A stretch of 64,000 nucleotides of DNA from Arthrinium phaeospermum. Taxonomy: Eukaryota > Ascomycota > Sordariomycetes > Amphisphaeriales > Apiosporaceae. The translations under genes and the position numbers were made by a program. The notes under the pieces are model-generated. The model ran no database searches. It had not been told where the DNA came from and saw nothing but the letters and a program-made list of their open reading frames with translations. Below, in pieces: positions 56,001 through 64,000 of this stretch. The stretch covers positions 1,488,001 to 1,552,000 of the forward strand of contig QYRS01000010.1 of assembly GCA_006503535.1 (NCBI GenBank), given 5' to 3'. Numbering within the stretch: the stretch's first letter is position 1; each line of letters opens with the position of its first letter.

Positions 56001-56193
56001 TAAAATATACTGGAAAATTAGGAGATTAACGTCTAAGGTTTTAAAAAATTCTAAAAAATCGAGATCCACTTTAAAATTAACTTTAAAGTTTTCCCCGCGA
56101 AAATCGATATTTTTTATTTTAATAAATTTATATTATAATTTAAAAATAAAAATCGTAAAAAAACTTGAAAAATCGAATTTAATAAGATTTTAA
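53080..56193 (+). CDS. NCS1-family permease (uracil/allantoin/hydantoin type), last exon interrupted by a transposon
   Basis: Twelve-helix purine/pyrimidine-related permease of the plasma membrane. Exon 1 is inferred at 53080-53115 (MAFLSSLAVSLR, donor GTAAGC; an alternative in-frame GTAAGC donor lies 12 bases earlier). Exons 54085-54612, 54726-55221, 55282-55542 and 55604 onward are well supported: VPSQSRAVSNLWANHDILPL, NWQLGASLVALGLSVWQAVI, VGLTNQPDYSRFARRPGDQV and INTIDNAFSAGMDGAGLLPN. Intron 1 (53116-54084, CTAAC branch point) contains a 777-base transposon. A second copy interrupts the last exon after GVTPGDV. As it stands, translation would run 103 codons into the element and stop at 56193 (636 residues). 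The undisturbed ending is at 56657-56733. Helices are intact, so transport may survive if the abnormal tail is tolerated. Confidence 0.85.
53268..54044. mobile_element. TA-flanked TIR element, copy 1 (in intron 1 of the NCS1 gene)
   Basis: 777 bases flanked by TA (53266-53267 and 54045-54046). Both ends start AGATCAACCCCCC and form GC-rich inverted repeats of about 60 bases, including a perfect inner block through CACCGGCCATCACCACCAAA. The interior (53330-53980) is extremely AT-rich with no open frame, consistent with repeat-induced point mutation. TA duplication and TIRs fit a Tc1/mariner/Fot-type non-autonomous element. Confidence 0.9.
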
Positions 56194-56656
56194 ATTTCGA
56201 AACTTTAATTTAACGGGAATATTTTTATTTTAAAGCTTAAAGTTTTCCCCTAAGAAAATAAGTGGGGATAAATCTATTTTCTTAAATAACTTCTTAAATA
56301 ATTTTTTTAAAAGAATTTCGATTAAAAATCTAAATCCGCCGTTAAAAAAGAAATAGAAATTATCTTTAAAAATCTAATATTTATTAATATTTAACGTAAT
56401 ATCTATAATTCCGTTTTCTTAGTATTTTATATATATTTAAAATTTTTAAATTTTAAACATTAACTTCTCCACTTTAAACATTTTTTTAATTTTATTTTAA
56501 ATAACCTTTATCGACGGATTTAAAAACAAATTTTAAAAATACTCTTCTTTTATTTTTACGATTTTTATTCGATTTAATACGAAGGGCCTAAAATCGGTGT
56601 TTTTGGTGGTGATGGGTGGTGCATAGCAGGGGTGGTGCGCAGCAGGGGGTTGATCT
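55882..56656. mobile_element. TA-flanked TIR element, copy 2 (in last exon of the NCS1 gene)
   Basis: 775 bases flanked by TA (55880-55881 and 56657-56658), with the same AGATCAACCCCCC termini and the same layout as copy 1. The interior is collinear with copy 1 and in the same orientation (for example GATCCACTTTAAA in both) but has drifted substantially. No coding capacity of its own remains. The insertion splits codons of the permease C-terminus. Confidence 0.92.
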
Positions 56657-56733
56657 TACTTTTCGGCGAAGAACGTGTGATAGGTGATATAGAGAAGGAC
56701 CTGGCTAGAAAAGAGGACACTGTGGAACGTTGA
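56657..56733 (+). other. Stranded C-terminal codons of the NCS1 permease
   Basis: Read directly after GVTPGD with one TA removed, this segment continues the permease frame as VLFGEERVIGDIEKDLARKE and onward to a TGA at 56731-56733. The charged cytosolic tail is what NCS1 permeases of fungi usually have. It is now cut off from the gene by copy 2 of the TIR element. Confidence 0.8.
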
Positions 56734-56764
56734 AGTTTGACGCCGAAATTGTTTGTCCAAACGG

Positions 56765-57485
56765 TGTGAGGCCCTGCCTACACGATTGTGGCACAGCCAC
56801 AATTGGGGCTTGTGGTCGTCATCGTCGCCTTCCACGATAATGCGCCCCGGTTGGGGCCTCGTTCGACCAAATGGGTCTCCTCCTTTGGGCGTCGGGTGTA
56901 GTTGGGCAATCGACACCACCCGATGTACTCTCCATGTCCTCGGGAAGTTCAGTTCGGAGGCCAGCGGGCCAACTTTCCTCACGATCGTGAAGGGTCCAAC
57001 TCGCTGCTGCGACCACTTTCGTGGATTGTCCCCTGGGAGTTTGTATCCTTTGTGTAGCTTGAGGTATACTTCGTCCCCTACATTAACTCGTGATATCGTC
57101 TTGTGCGATCGTATTGCAGTTTCATCGTGTCCGCCACGAAATCCAGCGCATCTTTCGCCTCCTGCTGGTATATTTTCCGCGTGGTTTCCAGATCCACTTG
57201 GCCTTTCGGAATAGCCAAGGCCGATAGTTCATTTGCCGAATTGACAGATTTATTGGCAATTGGAAATCCCCAAGACGACACGATCGAGTTACCTCCCACG
57301 AACAACCACGAAAACCCAATTGTTATTTCTGATTCTGACGGGGTACACACACCGGTTTATCACACACGTGAACACCTCAGTCCCGATCGTCTCTCGGAAA
57401 CTTCTTTTCAGCGAGAAGTTCGTGAGTGGCTGTGCCACAAGCCCCAATTGTGGCTGTGCCACAATCGTGTAGGCAGGGCCTCACA
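56765..57485. mobile_element. Element with 51-base perfect TIRs carrying gypsy-type integrase remnants
   Basis: Arms 56765-56815 and 57435-57485 are exact inverted copies (TGTGAGGCCCTGCC...GGGCTTGTGG), flanked on both sides by AACGG (56760-56764 and 57486-57490), a probable 5-base target duplication. Inside, the minus strand encodes a broken integrase C-terminal region like that of Ty3/gypsy elements. QEAKDALDFVADTMKLQYDR is followed, after a frameshift near 57078, by DEVYLKLHKGYKLPGDNPRK and VHRVVSIAQLHP. A second, plus-strand fragment (NNHENPIVISDSDG) reads out toward the right arm. It could be a Ginger-like DNA transposon (TGTNR ends, short target duplication, gypsy-like integrase) or a fold-back element with captured retroelement pieces. 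Confidence 0.75.
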
Positions 57486-57737
57486 AACGGAGACATGTAA
57501 GAAACTCGACGTCAAGATGATATCAGTTTTTATCTCAACTTATTTCAAACGATCGATTCTCCTTCTCGACTTTATCACAACTGTATCATGATCTTGAAAA
57601 CGCCTCAGCAGAAAATGCTGCGTGTCGTTTATCTCAAAATATTGTGTATTTCCCTCTTAGAAAATCCTATCTATCTCCAAACGAGTGGTCCCTACTGGCA
57701 ATAGTCATCAGGTGATTGGATATCTTGAACCTTTAGC

Positions 57738-58595
57738 TCATTCGCACTCTCTCCACGACATAGCCAGACACTTCGCCTCCTTTCCGACCTCGTCACGCCC
57801 TGAGATAACCTTCCACGCTGATTCTATGAACGGACGGACGTGCTGGAATCCTCCAATCCGGGCGATCTCATCAGCTGACAGCTCGTAGTACTCACGGCTC
57901 CCACAGCGAAACGTCAGCGGTGGCCTTCGAGTTGTCGCGGCTCGGTAATCCTCCAAGAAGCGGGCATGGATGGCCTCATGGCGTTCTTTCTCATGACTGT
58001 AGATGGGGAGCTCCCAGAACTTCTGGATTTCCTTCGTCACATGGCCCGGCGGCACCACGACGTAGAGGGCATCGAGGTTGGGAAGCAGGTCCAGTAGCGT
58101 TACTGCGCCCTCTCCAACGGCATGGTCGCGGATATCTCTCTTGGAAGGGTACATTGCGAAGAGCCAATCCGGGTCCGACCATTCAATGCCCACATATCGA
58201 AGGGGGGCTGCGCCTTCAAGGTACCTGTACTTGACTGACATAGCCCAGCATTCCTTCAGGATGAGAAGGTCGTTATGCGCATCAATGCAATGGGGAAGGC
58301 CCAGGAGCTCGAAGGGGGTTTGGAACCGGCGAGAGAGGTTGGCGTAGAATTTCTCAGCCTCGGAGGATGGAATGCCGCAGGTGACAAGCAGTCTCGTGAG
58401 GGTGGACATTAGGTGGTTCTCTGGGTCTTCAACATGCTTCAGTACTGATCTGAAAACAAACTCTGACTCGAACGGACGGCTCTGATCCAGTGGCTGGACA
58501 TAATATACACTGGGTAGCGCATCCAGTATTCTTTCCTTCTGGAACATGGCTTGTAACTCTGGTGGGAGACTGGCCAAGAAAGTGAATGGATCCAT
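57738..58595 (-). CDS. Uncharacterised 285-residue protein (2EXR-like)
   Basis: Single-exon protein starting MDPFTFLASLPPELQAMFQK. The first 25 residues resemble the start of fungal F-box-like/2EXR proteins (FxxLPxELQ), and the rest resembles that group's mixed alpha/beta region (LPNLDALYVVVPPG, HARFLEDYRAA). No signal peptide or membrane segment. A TATAAAAT box on the minus strand lies at 58736-58743, about 140 bases upstream. Family placement is tentative; function is unknown. Confidence 0.72.
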   Translation of the reverse strand: MDPFTFLASLPPELQAMFQKERILDALPSVYYVQPLDQSRPFESEFVFRSVLKHVEDPENHLMSTLTRLLVTCGIPSSEAEKFYANLSRRFQTPFELLGLPHCIDAHNDLLILKECWAMSVKYRYLEGAAPLRYVGIEWSDPDWLFAMYPSKRDIRDHAVGEGAVTLLDLLPNLDALYVVVPPGHVTKEIQKFWELPIYSHEKERHEAIHARFLEDYRAATTRRPPLTFRCGSREYYELSADEIARIGGFQHVRPFIESAWKVISGRDEVGKEAKCLAMSWRECE

Positions 58596-61098
58596 GATGT
58601 GAAAGAAGAAGAAAAAAGGCGTGCCTCTTGATGAGTTATGATGAAGGTATGGTAAATGGACTTTGATCAGGTTTGGATGACTGTGAGAGGGAGAAGATGT
58701 ATCAATGGGGCAATAACATGCAGTTGTTTAGGCCTATTTTATAGTTACCTGAGTTTTGCTACGCGGGAGCCAAATAGATATCCTGAATCGATATGTGACT
58801 GTATGTCTCTTATCTGAAGGATAACCCTTTGTTACATACCAGTTGTCTGATACCCGTCACATAGAAGCTGTCAGACCTCATACGTGGCCTGCCGTGTGTT
58901 TCATGTTGCTACATGCTCCTTTGTTGCAGGCAAAACTTTGTAGCAGTACCATAGCAGGGCTATCAAAAACTTACCTAGTCACGGGGCACCACGGTAAAGT
59001 AGGCGCTACAGCAACACTCATTTTTCCGGTCCACTTGCCGGATATTGTAGTCGCGGACTAGTAGCGAGTATGTGGCAGGCACATGCATGGTTCTCACCTT
59101 CACCTCGTTGGAGCTGAGGGTGGAGCTAATGAGGGTGTCGTTTCGAAAAGACTGGCTGGCTGCGCTTGGTGATGAAGCCTTGCTCCTTATTTCTGGGTAG
59201 AACTGAAGCTGTGTTTCCTTTCTATCAGCCGGCCAATTACATCCATATATTTGATCGACACTAGCAACCGGGAGGGGTCAACACTTATTCCACGATAAGC
59301 GGCTGACCGGTCGTCACGGCCAAGTGATTGGTTCTGTGCAAGGTGTAGCCCCGTGTGAAATTGTTCGCGCTCGGTCTCGTCCGTTCTCCGATTAGTTCGT
59401 CCTTCCTTCGAGCCGGCGTGCGTTAAAATTGGCAAATGTGGTTTGGTACCTTTGGTCGCGCTCGTCCCTCGACGTACCGGATGAACTCTATCTTTACTTT
59501 GACAACAACAGGGAAAAAGCCGTAGCGACGCTGTTGATGTCGACGAGAGCTTTAGCCGATCGGCCGGTTCGAGATGCCGAGCAAAAATAGGTTGGTTGAT
59601 GAAAAGGAAACCAGCCTCAGGCTGTTGCCTCGAAAAGGATCGGCTGGGGACGTTCGGAGCTGAGGGTGCTGTTTTGGCGGAGGCCAGATGTCTGTGCTTG
59701 GTAGCGCTTTCGATGGCAGATGTTTTTTTGCTTAGTAGTTGTAGGCGCGTTCAACATTCTTCTCGGTATTGCTTGCCTTGGCTTGTGAGCAGAATATCTA
59801 TTCCATCGTTAGCCCGCACGGCTGTAGGCTTTGGTTGAAGTAGAAAACGATTCGTCAAGTTTAGCTATCGGCCTTATTGCTAGTCTGTAATATATCTTTA
59901 TGATAGTGTAAGTGCTGCTCCCACCCGATTATGCCGTACGTGTATGACAAGGGTCAGTCCCATTGGCATAATGTTTATTCCGTTGTATACATTGCATAAT
60001 ACCCAATGGGATAAACTTGGCCGTCGATTATAACCACTTTTCTGGTGCCCGTTTATTCAAGTGATACGAGCAGAGTAGAGGCCAGCCTTGCAATAGCGAT
60101 AAACCGCTACGCCCGTCTACCAAGAGGAACGGCAAGTATTATACGAAGAGTGTCGCTTTCGCCACGGATAGGAACACTTTACGAATGACTAATGATGCCG
60201 GCCCGCCCCTCAATTCTGCCACCAATGGGTAGGAAAACGGGGGGCGTCGAGGTTTGTCGCGTGCAGCATGGCCCGTGTAAGTGTGTCCCCAGTCCAAATG
60301 CAACGCCAGCCGTCAAGGGTCAAAACCAGCAACGCGCAGATTGAGGAAATACGAAGGGGGCCAGGACTTGCCCTTCCATGCAGCGGGCTCCGGGAAAAAA
60401 AAGAAAATCAATCGTGCCCAACGATGGAAGGTTTGAGGAACGAAGTGTGTAATGTGGGTTACGGCGCATGGGATAGATTGGCCTCGGCGCACTTTTTACC
60501 TGATTGAGGCAACAAACCATGGCAAGGGTCGACCATACTGTACATAATCACGGACTGCGGCATGGGCGCCGCGGAGTCCCAGGCCCTGTGCCGCCCTGTT
60601 CCGCTCAGCAGGCGGGAAATCAAGGAACGGTCCGTTCCCCGCCAGGAAGGAAGAATCGGCATACTCTATCGTCAGCACTGGACAGATCAAGGTCATCGCT
60701 CAACAGGATGGGAGATTGGGTTCGTCTCATCAAAGGCTCACTACAGTGGTTTGGCGCCTGAGTGGGAGCGTCCACGGTCGACGCTCTTCTCTTGTGCCGA
60801 TATCGCGGCTAGGCCCTCTACACTCACGAGGGCCTGAAGAGGTCTGCCTCGGTCGTAGCGATACACTTCAAAATGCGCCCCTTCCTCTTGCCACTGGCTC
60901 AGGAGTCAGCAGAAATGACCATATTGATCTTAGAGTCAGGATATCTAGTGGTATATTGATTGTCTTTATTATAATAGATCAGGGCCGTCGCATGTGCTCT
61001 GGGTATCTTATGGCCGTAATCCTGTTCGTAAATCCATGAAGTCGCTTAGCTGTACACATATCTAACTGCCTCGAAATTTTCAACCCCTTTCCACTGCC
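58596..61098. other. Gene-poor region, nothing defined
   Basis: About 2.5 kb. Only short open frames without domains. The 59100-59900 part has a patchwork composition that could be old transposon sequence, but I could not find ends, repeats or recognisable peptides. Confidence 0.45.
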
Positions 61099-62592
61099 CT
61101 AGGTGAGCTTTGTATAGCTTGACATCCTCTCAAACGTGACAGAGACCTGGTCACTCCGATGAATGACGCCCTCGGTCAGATCCTGCGTGCTCTCGGTCCG
61201 TCCGTTGCTTCTCGCACTAGCTTCACACCCCTCTCCCCTTCTACTATTCCGGTAGTCTCCTTGATTTGATGAGACTAGGGTCGTGTTCACGCCAGGCCGG
61301 GAGCCGCGGTATACGGCTGCAATGGTCGAACGGACACCGTGGTTGTGGCTGCCGCTCGAGATGTCCGGATACTCGTAGGGGAGCATAATGCGGATACCCG
61401 AGGTGTACCCCGTTAGGCTGTCGATGAAGCTCTTGAGACTCGGGATGCAGGCGGTCAAAACGGACATGTTGATGGACACCTGGTGCCAAACTGTCGGGTT
61501 GACAGCGAGCCAGGTGATGTCGGTATTGTTGCCGTGTGTGACTTGGGGTCCTTGTACGATACCGGGGAGTGCGAGGAGTGGCACACTGCGTTTTTGAAGG
61601 TTAGCTAGATGCTTTACGGCTGGCTATCATGGTGCTTAACAGACAAAAAACTGTCAAAGGGGTTAGTAATTGAGACAACTCACAGAATGCGCGATCCAAA
61701 GAGAATCGTTACGGTGGCTTTTACCGTAGACCTGGTCTGGACCTTCCACATCATGGCGATGGGCAGCACGCAAAGCCCCAGGTCCGTGACGATGCCCGTC
61801 ACCGCGTTGAACATCCAGACCTCGCCGCCCCAGGAGCAGTGGCCCAGCGACGCGGCCGAGTAGGGCGCGGCGAGGGCCCCCAGGCCGCACTGCACCGACA
61901 GGCCGAGGACGCCCACCACGGAGCACAGGACGATGAGGCCGAAGAGGAGTCGGTTCGCGTCGAACAGGTGGTTTTGGTTGATGCCGTGCACGGTCAGCTT
62001 GTGTTCCCAGGGGTACGCCTGATTCGAGATGACGCTAATGAGCAGCGAGACGGAGATCTTGGCGCAGCCTTGCGCCAGCAAGGACAGGAGATCAGCGGCA
62101 AAGGTGAGCTGAGAGCTAGGTTAGTAAAGTTGACAAGATCCCGCAGCTAGTGGTTTAAGTAGCGGGTGGTGGTGTCATCCCCTTTTTCTAACGGTTCTGG
62201 CTTGTACAAATGACGAGTACGCGCTCAGTCCACCCAACAGGGCGTCCGGAAAGAGTAACCAAATAGCAGATCATCGAACTTACCTGGTTGAAGCGTCGAA
62301 CCTGTTCCTGGGAAAGGCTGTCCAGATGGCTACCAAGCCCCGATTCGCAAGACAAGACGACGCATGCTGTCTGTGCGACGAGCAGCAAGGTGCTCACGAT
62401 CAGGACGACGTCGTGGAGCTTGACGGTGGTCCATTTGAATCGCAGGACGTTCTTGGCTATAACGGCGATGATGGCGTAGGCGAAGAAGATGAGCGAAGGC
62501 ACGACGACATAGGCGGCATGGTTGTCGTCGTTGACGGGATAGAGTGGCTCGTAGTCTTTCAGATCAAGTTGCTTCTCCATAGTAGGTGGCAT
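61099..62592 (-). CDS. SAT4/rhodopsin-like seven-helix membrane protein (third copy)
   Basis: Predicted 406-residue membrane protein. Exons are 62284-62592, 61684-62108 and 61099-61585, all with consensus sites (GTAAGT, GTGAGT) and consistent phase. The start is MPPTMEKQLDL; a second ATG 12 bases later is possible. Helices fall in VVVPSLIFFAYAIIAVIAKN, TVKLHDVVLIVSTLLLVAQT, LLAQGCAKISVSLLISVISN, LLFGLIVLCSVVGVLGLSVQ and AVTGIVTDLGLCVLPIAMMW. The last two lead into the cytosolic tail that starts SFIDSLTGYTSG. The tail is Ser/Arg-rich. The first-loop KLHDVV replaces the usual LDDW motif. Receptor-like function is assumed from the family only. Confidence 0.85.
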
Positions 62593-64000
62593 CAAGCCAT
62601 GCCAATCCAATTGGGTCTGTCAGGTCAAGAGCCGCGTCAGGGGGGATCGAGGGCAGCAAGGCGGAGTGCTGCAATGGCGATGGGATTGATCAAATCGGGG
62701 AGGAGCGTGAGGGAGGGAAAGGCTCAGATGCGATGGGGAAGCAAAACCATTAAGACCGGTGTTGGAAGGAGGAGCATTTCGACCTAATCTATGCTGATCA
62801 TCTTGGGACTCCGATCGGTTAATGCATGTGCTCTTCCTTGCCTTGCATCTTGTCCGGCTTTTTCATGTTTCTGTTTGCAACCAAAGTCTGGGCGGCGCCT
62901 CGTGTCTTCTCTGTCCAGGCATACTTGGCGGGGGAGGAAGGGGTGGTGTCATTGTTGCTTGACATCTGGTTCTCTGGCAAGGCTCTCTCGGTTCACAATT
63001 CCGGCCGCAAATCACATTGCATAAGTGCATCAGCTCAACGGCAATCGGCCAGTTGCCAAGGCGTTGTGTGATGACAGCGTGTATCGAGTGGCATCGACCA
63101 TGATTGGTGATTGGAAGCCCCATCGACAACTTGCAGGCAACCAAGCAAGCATAAGCTTATGGTATCGTCCGTCCACACATCCATAATACATAATTAATGC
63201 ATCCAGAGTTGCTGCGATATTGCAATTGCCAAAAGTACCTACATACGAGCTCGCATGCACGTCGGCAAATCTCATTCCTAGCAGGCAGCTGTGCATGAGG
63301 CAGCGGCACTGGCACGACATCGTAAAACAACCCCTGCCCAGACAGAGCCTAGACTCCTTCCGGACCCTCAATCCAACCATCCGGCACTCCCCTGCCTCGT
63401 TTTGCCCTGCCCGCTTCTGCCCGCAGCAATTTCCACTACCCCCGCGCCTTCTTGGCCCCCGCCCCTCCCTGATGGGATGGCAGACGGTCCGCGGGCGGGA
63501 GCACATCATGTCAGAAGTTTCTTTTTTTACTTCTGGGCGCGCAACTTGTCCCGGCAGATGTTTGCTAAGTGGCACCTGTCAGATGATGCATGTTTGTGTG
63601 TGTGTGCAGCATCGCCAATGCGCGCGATCTCGAGATCGGGATTGATTAAGCAGTATCCCATGCTAATCGCACACCACCCTGACATCCATTATTTATGGTT
63701 TTCGTGATTTTGGTTACGCTGTTCTTTTATGGGGACGATGATTTGGGCGGCCCCAGAATTGTTGCCCAAAAGGCAGTTGAGCTACGGCTGGAAACATACA
63801 TGAACGACAGCCGAGATACCCAGGGTCTTCTTGACAGGGGTGCCGTCGAATTGACCGAGCGACGTCCAGCGGCGCAGACAGGCCCGACAAGGACACATCG
63901 GACTGCCAGACTGGGGGGCGATGGGGGCCAAGGGCATTTGCAAATTCTCGCTAGACCGCTATTGCCTTTCGGAAAAGTTCCCCAAAGCAGCCTGAGATGG
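62593..64000. other. Promoter and intergenic region to the window edge
   Basis: About 1.4 kb, with a TGTGTGTGTGTG run at 63594-63605. No protein gene is supported. Any gene beyond the edge is not visible. Confidence 0.45.

Noticed and set aside
58980..59900. Possible old retroelement fragment
   Set aside because: Patchy composition only. I found no terminal repeats, target duplication or recognisable reverse-transcriptase or integrase motif.

Overview
The window is nuclear DNA from a filamentous ascomycete, most likely Pezizomycotina (Sordariomycete-like by gene content). The evidence is short GT-AG introns of about 45-110 bases with CTAAC-type branch points, Zn2Cys6 regulators, Pth11/SAT4-type seven-helix membrane proteins, DUF4246, an F-box/ankyrin protein, small secreted cysteine proteins, and AT-rich transposon relics that look mutated by RIP. 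I cannot name the species. I resolve 22 protein genes, one peptidase pseudogene, one tRNA gene and three transposable-element copies. Most exon structures were worked out by hand from splice sites and reading phase.

Layout. 0-6 kb: a zinc alcohol dehydrogenase with a one-base frameshift, a long gene-poor stretch, then a SAT4/rhodopsin-like protein. 6-19 kb: two members of an unrecognised protein family (6.4-7.2 kb and 14.6-16.5 kb) around two secreted or surface proteins and an F-box/ankyrin protein, followed by a minisatellite promoter and a small coiled-coil gene. 19.9-29 kb: a small secreted protein, a ruined S53 tripeptidyl-peptidase, a DHA2-type MFS exporter with an AflR-like regulator, an initiator tRNA-Met, and a two-domain secreted protein. 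29-36 kb: a catabolic-looking group of D-2-hydroxyacid dehydrogenase, Dal5-type MFS permease and Zn2Cys6 regulator. 39-46 kb: a cytochrome b2-like L-2-hydroxyacid dehydrogenase, a DUF4246 protein, a second SAT4 protein and a small cysteine-rich secreted protein. 49-57 kb: a hydantoinase/oxoprolinase-type protein divergent from an NCS1 permease. 57.7-64 kb: an unrecognised protein and a third SAT4 protein.

The most striking locus is 49-57.5 kb. The hydantoinase-like gene and the NCS1 permease (the family that includes the bacterial hydantoin permease Mhp1) share a 730-base divergent promoter rich in GATA-factor sites, which suggests uptake and hydrolysis of a cyclic amide as a nitrogen source. 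The permease has been hit twice by the same TA-targeting inverted-repeat transposon, once in intron 1 and once in the last exon. Removing the second copy in silico, leaving one TA, restores a plausible C-terminus and stop codon. A third, unrelated element lies 31 bases beyond that ancestral stop. It has 51-base perfect inverted repeats, an apparent 5-base target duplication and remnants of a gypsy-type integrase.

Caution: four genes carry single-base reading-frame breaks (ADH, S53 peptidase, MFS permease, DUF4246), three of them in short G or C runs. They could be real mutations or assembly errors.
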